Part shown: one piece after another, positions 44,608 through 53,832 of the stretch | Position numbering within the stretch: position 1 is the stretch's first letter | Layout: each line of letters begins with the position of its first letter | NCBI RefSeq assembly: GCF_031326345.1 | Contig: NZ_CP133671.1 | Coordinates: 4,588,001 to 4,652,000, forward strand | Reading direction: 5' to 3' | DNA length: 64,000 nucleotides | Origin: Aureispira sp. CCB-E | Lineage (GTDB): Bacteria; Bacteroidota; Bacteroidia; Chitinophagales; Saprospiraceae | The notes under the pieces: generated by a model | What the model was told of the DNA's origin: nothing | The model's input: the letters and a program-made list of their open reading frames with translations, nothing else | Databases searched by the model: none | Program-made: the position numbers and the translations under genes

Positions 44608-46269
44608 ATGAAAGCATTAACGATACTATTTTTTTTATTTCTAATTCATCCTATCCAAGCCCAAAAAGAGGATTACAACCATCATAATCATACCTTACAT
44701 TGGGTTGAATTTACGGACAAAAATAATACTCCCTACAGTATTTTTCGTCCTCAAGATTTTTTATCTGCTAGAGCTATCCAACGTAGGATCACAATGGGGA
44801 TTCCCATTGAAGAAAATGACTTGCCCATCACTCCTGATTACATCAAACAAGTCATCGGCTTAGGAGCTCCTCTACACGCAAAATCAAAGTGGCTTAATTC
44901 TATTGCGATTTATACCAAAGATAAGAACTTATTAAAGCAAATTAATGAGTTACCTTTTGTCAAATCGGTTAAACCCTTGGGCAAATTTAGAAAGGTTACC
45001 AAACCTAATATGAAAAAAAACAAACCTTCTGTAGATGCTTCTAAACATGAAATAGACTATTATGGTCAAGCAGATAACCAAATTAAGATGCTAGGCGGTG
45101 ACGTGTTGCACGGATACGGATATACAGGAAAAGGCATCCATGTTGCTATCTTTGATGGTGGCTTTTTGGATGTTTATCGAATGCCTGTTTTTGATAGTAT
45201 TTACACTAATAATCGTTTATTGGGAACACACGATTTTGTAGAAGGAGACGATTTTGTTTACGAAAGTAGTTCGCATGGCACCAATGTCCTCGCTTGTATG
45301 GGGTCTAAAGCACCACACTTGATTGTAGGCACAGCTCCTGATGCTTCTTATTACTTGTTTAAAACCGAAGATGTTCGAGGAGAATTTAGAACAGAAGAAT
45401 TCAACTGGGTAGCTGCCCTAGAACACGCAGATAGCATAGGAGTTGATGTCGTTAATTCTTCCTTGGGTTATACGGGCTTCAACGATACGACCATGTCCTA
45501 TAAATACCATCAATTGGATGGAAAGACAGCCCTTTCTAGTCGAGGCGCTAACATTGGTGCTTCCAAAGGAATTTTGATTGTCAATAGTGCTGGTAACGAA
45601 GGCGATGGTAATTGGCACTATATCGGAACCCCTGCCGATGCCGAAGGCGTTTTGAGTGTCGCTGCTGTTCGCCCCAATGGGACTAGAGCCAGCTTTAGCT
45701 CTTGGGGACCTACTCCCGATGGCAGAATCAAACCAGATGTAGCAGCACAAGGACGTTATACGGTTGTTGCCAATCTAAACAAATATGACATCACAAGAAC
45801 CAATGGTACTTCCTTTTCTTCTCCCGTTATGGCAGGTATGGTTGCCTCTCTCAAACAAGCGCACCCCGACAAAACAAGCGAAGAAATCAAAGATGCTATT
45901 CGCCTAAGTGGTAGTATATCTAATCAACCAGATTCTTCTTTGGGGTATGGAATTCCTAATTTCTTTTTTGCTTATCTTACAATGTTAAAAGCAAGTATTG
46001 TTGTTGATCACAAAGGGGAACTATACTACACTCCCAAACCTATTGATGATGAGTTGCATCTGTTTATTGAACAACGAAAGCCTGCTGTATTAAAAATAAG
46101 TATTTATAATAAATTAATGGCAGAACAATTTACTTATACCACGACTACCAAAGGTAGAGAAATCAAAGAAGTTCGCATTCCTGATTTAGAAAATTATCCT
46201 GCGGGAGTTTATATGATAAAACTAGAAATTGACGCTTACCCTTATTGGCTTGAAATGATTAAGGAGTAA
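44608..46269 (+). CDS. S8 family serine peptidase (subtilase), exported, paralogue 2
   Basis: The product is 553 residues with a signal peptide (MKALTILFFLFLIHPIQAQ). The layout is identical to the preceding gene. The propeptide has YSIFRPQDFLSARAIQRR and SKWLNSIAIYTKDKNLLKQI. The catalytic domain has Asp in VAIFDGGFLD, His in SSSHGTNVLA, Asn in VNSAGNEG and Ser in TNGTSFSSPVMAG, and a C-terminal T9SS-like domain follows (NYPAGVYMIKLEIDAYPYWL). The two proteins are clearly homologous over their full length but diverged enough to be an old duplication. They probably degrade external protein or mature other exported proteins. A terminator follows 33 bases after the stop. Confidence 0.93.
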   Translation: MKALTILFFLFLIHPIQAQKEDYNHHNHTLHWVEFTDKNNTPYSIFRPQDFLSARAIQRRITMGIPIEENDLPITPDYIKQVIGLGAPLHAKSKWLNSIAIYTKDKNLLKQINELPFVKSVKPLGKFRKVTKPNMKKNKPSVDASKHEIDYYGQADNQIKMLGGDVLHGYGYTGKGIHVAIFDGGFLDVYRMPVFDSIYTNNRLLGTHDFVEGDDFVYESSSHGTNVLACMGSKAPHLIVGTAPDASYYLFKTEDVRGEFRTEEFNWVAALEHADSIGVDVVNSSLGYTGFNDTTMSYKYHQLDGKTALSSRGANIGASKGILIVNSAGNEGDGNWHYIGTPADAEGVLSVAAVRPNGTRASFSSWGPTPDGRIKPDVAAQGRYTVVANLNKYDITRTNGTSFSSPVMAGMVASLKQAHPDKTSEEIKDAIRLSGSISNQPDSSLGYGIPNFFFAYLTMLKASIVVDHKGELYYTPKPIDDELHLFIEQRKPAVLKISIYNKLMAEQFTYTTTTKGREIKEVRIPDLENYPAGVYMIKLEIDAYPYWLEMIKE

Positions 46270-46302
46270 AACGTTGAATCCCATCGGGTGTCAAAATATT
46301 AG

Positions 46303-46345
46303 AAATTAGGTTGTTGAGTGATGCTCAATAACCTAATTTTATTTC
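46303..46345 (+). terminator. Rho-independent terminator after the second subtilase gene
   Basis: AAATTAGGTTGTTGAG pairs with CTCAATAACCTAATTT (one mismatch) over TGATG, followed by TATTT. The apparent GTG start at 46318 of the next frame lies in this hairpin, so the ATG at 46366 is preferred. Confidence 0.8.
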
Positions 46346-46365
46346 TAGCTTTTATATTACCAATA

Positions 46366-46899
46366 ATGAGAAGGATTATTTTTGCACTATTCTGCTTTTG
46401 TCAACTAGGTTGCCAACCAGACATAACATACGCACCTTATAACAACTATTTACAAGGTGTACAATCTGCTCATCAAAATAACAAACCTATATTTCTTCAT
46501 TTTACATGTTGGAGCTGTATAGGTTACAATAGCTTTGAACATCATATTATTACGAATAAAGCTGTAAAAAGACTACTTAATCAAGATTTTATATCAATCG
46601 ATTTATATACTGATGACAAAACTTCATTGGATCAAAAAACCTTGCAACAATTCATTCAAACAATAAATTTTGATTCGCTTGCTCAACAACAAATTTTAAA
46701 ATTTAAAACCTTAGGCGCTGTTAATACTGCAATTGAACGGACACTCTTTAAAAAATCAACTCAACCACTTTATGTACTTTTAAGTCCTAATGGTAATCTT
46801 CTAATACCACCATTTGGGTATTTTGGAAAAGATCCTCAAGTTCTAATTCAAAATCTAGAAAAAGCAAAGAAAAACCTCCATCAATCATCGATGCGTTGA
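46366..46899 (+). CDS. Thioredoxin-like lipoprotein
   Basis: The product is 177 residues from the ATG at 46366, which gives a lipoprotein signal MRRIIFALFCFCQLGC. An upstream GTG start is inside a terminator hairpin. The central KPIFLHFTCWSCIGYNSFEH, with its CWSC pair, resembles the C-terminal thioredoxin domain of DsbD and related periplasmic reductases. The later LYVLLSPNGNLLIPPFGYFG matches the cis-Pro half of the fold. It is probably a membrane-anchored periplasmic thiol protein. It lacks the membrane domain of DsbD, so its electron donor is unknown. Confidence 0.72.
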   Translation: MRRIIFALFCFCQLGCQPDITYAPYNNYLQGVQSAHQNNKPIFLHFTCWSCIGYNSFEHHIITNKAVKRLLNQDFISIDLYTDDKTSLDQKTLQQFIQTINFDSLAQQQILKFKTLGAVNTAIERTLFKKSTQPLYVLLSPNGNLLIPPFGYFGKDPQVLIQNLEKAKKNLHQSSMR

Positions 46900-47039
46900 G
46901 CAACTACTCTTCTAGAAGTAAGAGTCCTTTTAAAACTTACTTGAATTGGGCATACATCACGCCAACCTCTCCTTGCAAAATCAAACGAAATAGCGTATCT
47001 TAAAGGAGTTTTTTTACAACGCAACAAACACCTATTATC

Positions 47040-48374
47040 ATGAAAGAAGTTCCGCTCATTCCTGCCGATCATTGGTTTTTTAGAAATTCTTTAGTTGTTC
47101 TAAATGATCCTCTAGCTTTTTTTGTTAATACCTTTGCAGAATACGGTGATATTTACAATGTCAACTCCAACCTATACACAATCTATGTGACTGCAAACCC
47201 TAAGCACATTCAAGAGATAATGGTCTCTAACAAAAAGGATTATGCCAAGAGCGATGATTATAAAATATTAAAGTATTCTTTAGGGAATGGTTTATTGACT
47301 AGTGAAGGTGATTTTTGGAAAAAACAACGCCGTATTGCCCAGCCTGCTTTTCATAGAGAAAGCATGAAAAAATTGTTGGACATTATGATTGCTTCTACGC
47401 AAAAAATAGTCGCCTCTTGGAAAGAGAAAACACAGGTTCAGTTAACGGATGAAATGAATTTTTTGACACTTGATATTGTCACCAAATGTTTGTTTGGTAC
47501 TGAATTAAAAACCGATTATTCAAAAATTCAGCAAGCAGTTACGATAGAAAATGAGTACTTGGCAGAGCGAATCATGACACCTTTTAAGCCTCCGTTTTGG
47601 GTTCCTACCTCCAAAAATCGTGCTTATAGAAAAGCTCGTGCTTATAGTAGTAGCTTAATTTTAAATATTATTAAAGATAGGCAAGAAAACCCTAGTACTC
47701 ACAATGATTTGTTGAGTATGCTGATGAATGCAGAGGATGAAGATACGGGAGAAAAAATGAGCAATCAACAGTTAAAAGATGAATCGATCACTATCTTTGT
47801 AGCAGGGCACGAAACAACAGCCAACGCTTTGTCGTGGACTTTTTATCTACTAACGCAGCATCCTGATAAACTAAAAATCTTACAGCAAGAAATTGATACG
47901 GTGTTGCAAGACAAACCACCAACATTCCAAAACTTGAAGGAACTCACCTACACACAAATGGTCTTGGAAGAATCCATGCGTTTGTATCCTCCTGCTTGGA
48001 CTATCGTACGAAAAGTTGCCCATGAAACAACTATGGATGGGTATCTATTCAAAAAAGATACTCGATTAATTTTAGATGTATATATGCTACATCGCCACCC
48101 CGATTATTGGGAAAACCCCACTGCTTTTGAACCAGAACGTTTTGAAAGCAACCAGAAGAAAAAGCGGCACAAATATGCTTATATTCCTTTTGGGGCAGGG
48201 CAACGGATGTGCATTGGCAATAGTTTTGCTATGATGGAAATGAAAGTTGTGCTAACATTGTTATTGCAACAGTTCAACTTATCTCTTGCCCCTAATGCAC
48301 CTGAAGTAGTCCCCGAACCGCTAATCACCTTACGACCTAAAAATGGGATTCTGATGGACATCCGTAGTCGATGA
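47040..48374 (+). CDS. Cytochrome P450
   Basis: The product is 444 residues and soluble, with no membrane anchor. All core P450 motifs are present: the I-helix oxygen-activation motif VAGHETTANALSW, the ExxR of the K helix in EESMRLYPPAW, the PERF-type motif FEPERFES, and the haem-binding FGAGQRMCIGNSF with the thiolate ligand Cys391. The style is that of class II-like (CYP4/CYP102-type) bacterial P450s. It inserts oxygen into an unknown lipophilic substrate and needs external redox partners, none of which are encoded here. It is monocistronic. Confidence 0.96.
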   Translation: MKEVPLIPADHWFFRNSLVVLNDPLAFFVNTFAEYGDIYNVNSNLYTIYVTANPKHIQEIMVSNKKDYAKSDDYKILKYSLGNGLLTSEGDFWKKQRRIAQPAFHRESMKKLLDIMIASTQKIVASWKEKTQVQLTDEMNFLTLDIVTKCLFGTELKTDYSKIQQAVTIENEYLAERIMTPFKPPFWVPTSKNRAYRKARAYSSSLILNIIKDRQENPSTHNDLLSMLMNAEDEDTGEKMSNQQLKDESITIFVAGHETTANALSWTFYLLTQHPDKLKILQQEIDTVLQDKPPTFQNLKELTYTQMVLEESMRLYPPAWTIVRKVAHETTMDGYLFKKDTRLILDVYMLHRHPDYWENPTAFEPERFESNQKKKRHKYAYIPFGAGQRMCIGNSFAMMEMKVVLTLLLQQFNLSLAPNAPEVVPEPLITLRPKNGILMDIRSR

Positions 48375-48382
48375 TAAAAATT

Positions 48383-48436
48383 ATAGTTTCTAGATACTGC
48401 TATTTGTTGAGCAGCATAGTAATATCTAGAAACTAT
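48383..48436. terminator. Large hairpin between convergent P450 and membrane-protein genes
   Basis: ATAGTTTCTAGATA pairs perfectly with TATCTAGAAACTAT, with a smaller CTGCT/AGCAG hairpin inside. There is no strong T-run, but the position between convergent stops fits a bidirectional transcription end. Confidence 0.6.
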
Positions 48437-48457
48437 CCTTATACCCCAAAGATTCTT

Positions 48458-49216
48458 TTACAAACCTAAAATTGGTGCAAAAATATCTTCTTCATACCCT
48501 CCTTCTTGGTAGGTTTGGTAGGCTCTTACGCCTGTCAATTCTACATCAGCTATACCCGCATTATGATTTTTTGCTACCTTTGCTCCAGTAGAGAATGTTT
48601 CCCAATTTTCCCAAGTTACCTTTAAACCACCAATTGGTAAGATTCCTACCCACATTTTCCATGCTTTTGGTAGCCCCGTCTCATCCAGAAGCCATAAATA
48701 AGAATCGCCAGGAGTCACGCCTCCTGTTGGATAAGTCACCAACAAACCTTGCGATCCATCTTCTAAATCCACCGTTCTTAATTCTGGATTTCCGTTGCGA
48801 ATTTGAACAAAGCCATTCATCCAAAAAGCATCATTTATAAAATACGAATAAGCCGTCTCTAAGGTCTCTTGATCGTCTGGTTGTTCCTTTCCATCTTCAT
48901 AAATTTTCCCCTTCATAGTATTAGGATTTAACAATACTCGATTGTCATTCCAACGAACTTCTACCAAATGGCGTTTTTTGTCCCAAATGTATTCGTGCAT
49001 CCCCAAGAACGTCCATTCTATATAATTCGTTTGATCCCAAGCCTCTGCATTTACTGCTGTTAGCATTTTTTGCGCTAGAGCTTCTGCCTCTGGACCTTGT
49101 TTACCCTCTGGAAGAGGTTCATTGTAAACCAGATACAGCACCACAAAAGCAACTACTAATAAAAGTAAGATAATTCCAAGCCCTTTTAACAAGCCCTTTC
49201 CAATTTTTTTAAGCAT
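48458..49216 (-). CDS. Membrane-anchored protein of unknown function
   Basis: The product is 252 residues with one N-terminal membrane helix (GLGIILLLLVVAFVVLYLVY) and a periplasmic domain. That domain is rich in Trp and contains YIEWTFLGMHEYIWDKKRHL, LLNPNTMKGKIYEDGKEQPD and VTPGDSYLWLLDETGLPKAW. The pattern of strands with a central aromatic cavity recalls LolA/LolB-like or outer-membrane-lipoprotein-sorting folds, but I cannot assign a family. It is separated from lnt by 231 bases. No partner is obvious. Confidence 0.7.
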   Translation of the reverse strand: MLKKIGKGLLKGLGIILLLLVVAFVVLYLVYNEPLPEGKQGPEAEALAQKMLTAVNAEAWDQTNYIEWTFLGMHEYIWDKKRHLVEVRWNDNRVLLNPNTMKGKIYEDGKEQPDDQETLETAYSYFINDAFWMNGFVQIRNGNPELRTVDLEDGSQGLLVTYPTGGVTPGDSYLWLLDETGLPKAWKMWVGILPIGGLKVTWENWETFSTGAKVAKNHNAGIADVELTGVRAYQTYQEGGYEEDIFAPILGL

Positions 49217-49342
49217 AATTGATGTGTATTTTGATAATTATTTTGAGAATCTATTTAAATTCTACCTTCAAGCTACAAATACTTGATTTTGTTCCTACTT
49301 TGAAGAATATAAATTTTAAACTACTCTGATTCCATACTTACA

Positions 49343-49373
49343 AGCCCTAAATTAGGACGACTAATTTAGGGCT
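49343..49373. terminator. Perfect hairpin downstream of lnt
   Basis: AGCCCTAAATTAG pairs perfectly with CTAATTTAGGGCT over a 5-base loop. It lies about 75 bases beyond the lnt stop (minus strand). The T-run is weak, so it could also be a processing or regulatory structure upstream of nothing on the plus strand. Confidence 0.55.
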
Positions 49374-49447
49374 CCAACTAATATTCTTATATAACTAATA
49401 ACTGATAGAATAGTTTTGAGAATTCTAAAATTTTAAATTTTCTCTCA

Positions 49448-51259
49448 CTAGGTACTGTGCTTCTCTCCCCTCAAACCATTGGCCAACATAGAAACCAACA
49501 ACCAAATAGATACTAAAATGGAAATTCGACCAATCAAGTCGCCATACAATGTATAAAAGGTTACTTTATCGTTTAAATAGATGTCATCTCGAATGGCAAT
49601 AGCTTCATCATAATTCGTTGGATGATAAATATCGCCTCTACTATTGATAAAACAAGAAACGCCCGTATTGGCAGAGCGAACGACATAACGGCGATTTTCA
49701 ATCGCTCTTAAAGAAGATAAATACAAATGTTGGCGATGCCCATTGCTGTTATCCCACCAACCGTCGTTGGTAATTACAAATAATGCTTCTGCGCCTTCTT
49801 TGATATAATCTGTTACATAGTCGCCATAAATAGATTCATAACAAATTAAAGGGGCTACGGCGCCTTGACTAGAAGTAAATACGGCTCGTTTGTCCTGAAT
49901 ACCCAAACTCAAGCCTGGTGCTCCTCCCAAATCAAGAATTAAGCCTTTGAAAAAAGGAATATTACCAATATAAGGCATGCTCTCAGCACCAGGAACTAAC
50001 TTTGATTTTTTATAATAAGGAATTTCTTTCGTTTGACTGTTCAACTGTATGGCTGCGTTGTGTGCATCTCTATACTGACATTGTGTTTGCGTTGAATTAC
50101 AGTACGTATAAACGTTATCTGGTCTAGGCTCTCCTTCTTTGTAACGAATATAGGTGCTTAATCCCGTAATTAAATTCAACTTAGGATGCGCTCCTGTAAA
50201 TGCACGAAGTGTTTTAATTAACTGACTTTCTTCTAGTTTATTAGCTTCTATACCTCTAAAAGAAGTTTCTGGAAATAAAACATAAGCAGTTCGATCGGTT
50301 ACAGCAGTTTCTGTCAATTCCATAAAACGTGTCAACTGCTGTTCTTGAGGAATACTAAACTTTTGATAATGTGGTTCAAAATTAGGCTGTACACTAACCA
50401 CTTCAACAGCTTTCTCGGTCGTCACGTCATAACTATAATAAATAGCTAGAGAAACAAGAATTGGAACAATAAAAGCAATGCTTGGTTTGATGAAAACAGC
50501 TGCCAAAGAACCAGAAGGCTGTTCTTGAGACCAATACTTAAACAAACCATCTGCAATCCAAATATTAATTCCCAATATCCACAAAGAACCTCCAAAAACC
50601 CCCGTAAATTCGTACCATTGTACTAAGCTAGGCAAGTGTGCAAAACTATTCCCCAAGGTTAACCAAGGCCACGAAATATCCCAAGTTAAATGCCCTATTT
50701 CAAAGGTCATCCAAAAGCTCAGAAAACCTAAATTCGCCGCACGTTGCCCCATATTTTTTTTTGTTACATGATAAAAAATAAAAGGGATGGTCATAAAAAC
50801 AGCATTCAATGTATTCCCCAACATACCAGCTATAAAAGAACTGTTTTGAATCCACCAAGTCGTTAATAGGTTCCAAATAAGAAATGTATTAAATGCCAAT
50901 TTAAAAATGGTCCATTTGGAGGTGGTTGACCGCTCTTTAGAGACAATATCTTCTGCCCAAAGCAAAGGTATGAATCCTATAAACATAAGAAAAAAAGTAG
51001 GCATGGGCATAAAACCTCCCGCAAGTAGGACACCAGAAAGTATACTCGCTCCCAATAGTTTGTTTCTTTGTGGTAATGTGGTAATATATTGTCCCAAGAA
51101 GGCTAAAATACTTCCCCAAACACACAACCAAAACCAAAGTACTCGTTGTCCCCAAAGTTGATCTTGACGATACAACGTTCGTAAATCACACCCTACATAA
51201 ACAGCAATCAATAGGCAAATTGTCCCAACAACCAACCTTATTTGCATTTCTTTTTTCAT
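49448..51259 (-). CDS. lnt: Apolipoprotein N-acyltransferase
   Basis: Lnt adds the third acyl chain to lipoproteins at the inner membrane. The 603-residue product has about seven or eight membrane helices in the first 270 residues and one at the C-terminus. Between them is a nitrilase-like periplasmic catalytic domain. The triad is Glu in YVLFPETSFRG, Lys in YYKKSKLVPGAE and Cys in APLICYESIYGD. FVITNDGWWDNSNGHRQHLY and RYVVRSANTGVSCFI are typical. Length is slightly above the usual 500-550. It lies 98 bases downstream of the FecCD-type permease on the same strand; the many lipoprotein genes in this window make a supply of this activity sensible. Confidence 0.95.
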   Translation of the reverse strand: MKKEMQIRLVVGTICLLIAVYVGCDLRTLYRQDQLWGQRVLWFWLCVWGSILAFLGQYITTLPQRNKLLGASILSGVLLAGGFMPMPTFFLMFIGFIPLLWAEDIVSKERSTTSKWTIFKLAFNTFLIWNLLTTWWIQNSSFIAGMLGNTLNAVFMTIPFIFYHVTKKNMGQRAANLGFLSFWMTFEIGHLTWDISWPWLTLGNSFAHLPSLVQWYEFTGVFGGSLWILGINIWIADGLFKYWSQEQPSGSLAAVFIKPSIAFIVPILVSLAIYYSYDVTTEKAVEVVSVQPNFEPHYQKFSIPQEQQLTRFMELTETAVTDRTAYVLFPETSFRGIEANKLEESQLIKTLRAFTGAHPKLNLITGLSTYIRYKEGEPRPDNVYTYCNSTQTQCQYRDAHNAAIQLNSQTKEIPYYKKSKLVPGAESMPYIGNIPFFKGLILDLGGAPGLSLGIQDKRAVFTSSQGAVAPLICYESIYGDYVTDYIKEGAEALFVITNDGWWDNSNGHRQHLYLSSLRAIENRRYVVRSANTGVSCFINSRGDIYHPTNYDEAIAIRDDIYLNDKVTFYTLYGDLIGRISILVSIWLLVSMLANGLRGEKHST

Positions 51260-51357
51260 TCTCTTATTTTTTTATTCTACCAAAACCTCCTTATAATTCC
51301 AATCTCTTAATACAAATCATCTAATAGAAAAGAATTTAAACGGACTATTCCTTAGAA

Positions 51358-52374
51358 CTAAATACTTCTTCGTGATAAAACAATATAAATAACCATTGGA
51401 GCTCCCAAAAAAGACGTTACTACATTGATTGGCAACATCTGATCGCTTCCTGGCAACTGTGCTATAAATTGGCACAACAATAAGGTTATCATCCCCAATA
51501 GAATGGTTCCTAATAACAATACAAAATGTCGATGTGTTTGAAAAAACATCCGAGCTAAATGAGGAACGGCTATCCCAACAAAAGCAATGGGACCGCAAAA
51601 AGCCGTTATCCCTCCTGCCAAAACAGCGGTCACTACAATAATTTGTTGTTGTGCTCGACGAACATTTACGCCCATACTCAAAGCATACTGATCTCCCAAC
51701 AACAGAGCATCTAATGTTTTACTCAAACCAAATGTCAATAGTATAAATAGAGCACAAATTGGAGCTAATAATGTCAATTCTTCCCAAGTTACTCCTGTCA
51801 AACTTCCCATTGACCACAATACAAACTGCTGCAACGCTTGTTGACTACTAAAATACTGCAACAAAGATACAATCGCACTGGTAGCACTACCAAACATTAA
51901 TCCCAAAATTAACAAGGTATTAATATCGGAAATGCGCCAAGAAATTAACATCAACAAAAAGAGCACAAGCCCTGCCCCTAGCATTGCCATCAAAATCAAC
52001 ATCCAATTGCTAGTTCCCCAAAAAGCAAAAAATGCAAAGGAAGACAACCATCCTGATGCTAAGATAAATAAAGCCACTCCTAAAGAAGCCCCAGAACTAA
52101 TCCCCAATACAAAAGGACCTGCAATAGGATTTCTAAAAAACGTTTGCATTAACAAACCGCTAACCCCCAAACTAGCCCCGCTAAATATTGCAGCCATTAT
52201 TTTAGGCATTCTAAAGCTCCAAACAATAGTAGCATCACTCTTAATACTTGCATTTCCTAACAAAGCATCTAGTATGCGATCCAAGGGAATAACAACAGAG
52301 CCCCATGCTAAATTCAGCATAAACAATGCAATTAGCAGGACAATAAGTATGCTTATTTTAGTTCCAATAGACAA
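51358..52374 (-). CDS. FecCD-family ABC transporter permease (iron-siderophore/cobalamin type)
   Basis: The product is 338 residues with about ten membrane helices. Family motifs include IFSGASLGVSGLLMQTFFRN and PFVLGISSGASLGVAL. The cytoplasmic loop has GPIAFVGIAVPHLARMFF, and the C-terminus has LGAPMVIYIVLSRRS. The start is the TTG at 52374, right after an in-frame TAA; the next ATG would remove the first membrane helix. It lies 117 bases downstream of a matching binding lipoprotein, so together they form most of an importer for a metal chelate or corrinoid. The ATPase gene is not next to it: lnt follows instead. Confidence 0.93.
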   Translation of the reverse strand: MSIGTKISILIVLLIALFMLNLAWGSVVIPLDRILDALLGNASIKSDATIVWSFRMPKIMAAIFSGASLGVSGLLMQTFFRNPIAGPFVLGISSGASLGVALFILASGWLSSFAFFAFWGTSNWMLILMAMLGAGLVLFLLMLISWRISDINTLLILGLMFGSATSAIVSLLQYFSSQQALQQFVLWSMGSLTGVTWEELTLLAPICALFILLTFGLSKTLDALLLGDQYALSMGVNVRRAQQQIIVVTAVLAGGITAFCGPIAFVGIAVPHLARMFFQTHRHFVLLLGTILLGMITLLLCQFIAQLPGSDQMLPINVVTSFLGAPMVIYIVLSRRSI

Positions 52375-52491
52375 TTACGCTAAAGTTTTTAATAGTTCTT
52401 ACTTCTTGTTTAGCTGGTTAACTAAAGGTGCTCTATTAAATTCGCACGTATACAATGAAGTTTAATAAAATCAATCCTATTGAGTAACTTT

Positions 52492-53625
52492 TTAGAGTTC
52501 CTGATAATAGTACAAACTATCTTCCTCTACTTGCTCGTCATGAAAAATATGGATCAAATCTTTTAAAACTAAGTGAGGGTTTACAATAGCGGATTCAAAA
52601 ATATCAGAACCACCCTGTGCCGTGCCTCTTTTATAATAATTGTATAGTTGCCCTTCTTGAAAGGCTTTAAAATCTTGGTATTTGGATTCCGAGTCAACTA
52701 AGTCGTCTTTATTCGTCCAACTAGACATATTAATCCAGTAATCTGCCTCCAAAGCCTTGGCATATACCGCTTCAAAATCAAGTGGCACACCACTCAAACT
52801 ATTATCTTCTTCCCACAAATAACGCCCCCCAGCATCTTGAATAAAGGTTGCCATAAAACTTTTGCCCCCCGCAACATACCAAGTGCCTTTGTAAACAGCC
52901 CCTGTCAAAACAGTAGGCTTTCTGTTATGCCGAGTCGCCCGTTCTTGCAGTTGTTGATACTTTGCCGCAATTTGGCTACACTTTCTCAATGCCTCGTTCT
53001 CTTTTCCCAACAAACAAGCCACAAACACTGCCCACTCTGCCCTACCCAAGGGTGTTTTCTCCATAAAATCAGACAGCAACACCGCAGGTATTCCCATCTC
53101 ATTAAATTTCTTATAAGAAGCCTGATCACCTATGCTATATACCATAGCAACATCTGCATTGCTTGTCAAGGCCTTTTCATAATCAATCGTATTGCTGCCC
53201 CCAATATCCATCACACGTCCTTCTTTTAGAGCTGTCTGAACATTTTTATTATAAACATAAGCCCCATTGGACATGGCAACAATCTTATCGGTAGCCTCCA
53301 AAAAATCTAAGAAAGCCACATCTATAGTACTTGTACAAATAATCCGCTCCACAGGTACTGGAATAGTAACCGCATTAGGATAGTTGGTTGGTGCTTGTTC
53401 TTCTCTAGGATATAGAACATACTGAAACTCCTCTTGGGCATTCTTCCAAGCTTTTGTAATAGTCAAAATGGTATAAGTACCTTCTTTTTCAATGGTGAAA
53501 TTTTTAGCATGGTCGAGTTCTAATATTGTTCTTTCTTTTTCAACAACATTGCTATTCGACACCTTTGTTTCGTTATTGCAAGCAATTACTATCCAACAAA
53601 AAAAGAGTAAGAAATAAATAGGCAT
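52492..53625 (-). CDS. ABC transporter substrate-binding lipoprotein (iron-chelate/cobalamin type)
   Basis: The product is 377 residues from the ATG at 53625, which gives the lipoprotein signal MPIYFLLFFCWIVIAC with Cys16. Upstream in-frame starts add 11 residues and spoil it. The domain is the helical-backbone type III binding fold. It has PVERIICTSTIDVAFLDFLE, the segment NADVAMVYSIGDQASYKKFN, and KPTVLTGAVYKGTWYVAGGK followed by MATFIQDAGGRYLWEEDNSL. It captures a metal chelate or corrinoid and delivers it to the FecCD permease downstream. A FecE-type ATPase is missing here. Confidence 0.9.
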   Translation of the reverse strand: MPIYFLLFFCWIVIACNNETKVSNSNVVEKERTILELDHAKNFTIEKEGTYTILTITKAWKNAQEEFQYVLYPREEQAPTNYPNAVTIPVPVERIICTSTIDVAFLDFLEATDKIVAMSNGAYVYNKNVQTALKEGRVMDIGGSNTIDYEKALTSNADVAMVYSIGDQASYKKFNEMGIPAVLLSDFMEKTPLGRAEWAVFVACLLGKENEALRKCSQIAAKYQQLQERATRHNRKPTVLTGAVYKGTWYVAGGKSFMATFIQDAGGRYLWEEDNSLSGVPLDFEAVYAKALEADYWINMSSWTNKDDLVDSESKYQDFKAFQEGQLYNYYKRGTAQGGSDIFESAIVNPHLVLKDLIHIFHDEQVEEDSLYYYQEL

Positions 53626-53647
53626 AGCATGATTTTTTTTTGTCGCG

Positions 53648-53655
53648 CAAAAATA
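53648..53655 (-). promoter_or_regulatory. Candidate -7 box (TATTTTTG) of the binding-protein/permease/lnt transcript
   Basis: On the minus strand TATTTTTGCGCGACA matches TAnnTTTG followed by GC, about 23 bases before the chosen start. The -33 element is not clear. The position supports the start at 53625 over the longer frame. Confidence 0.45.
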
Positions 53656-53832
53656 CAAAAAACGCTAAGCTTTTCATCCTAATCCTAAGTTTCCTTCAAA
53701 ATAAAGCAGCTATTATAGTTTTTTTTTCGTAACTTAAGTAACTAGTAGTCTTACCGTTACCTCTTACTACCCCATTTTAAAAATTGTCAAACAAATCTCA
53801 TTTGTATTCTTTAACTTTCAAACCTCTATTCT

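Noticed and set aside
46318-46365. 5' extension of the thioredoxin-like lipoprotein
   Set aside because: The GTG start lies in a terminator hairpin, and the shorter form has a proper lipoprotein signal.
53626-53832. Cobalamin riboswitch upstream of the importer operon
   Set aside because: The space is short and AT-rich, and no conserved B12-box-like sequence is visible.
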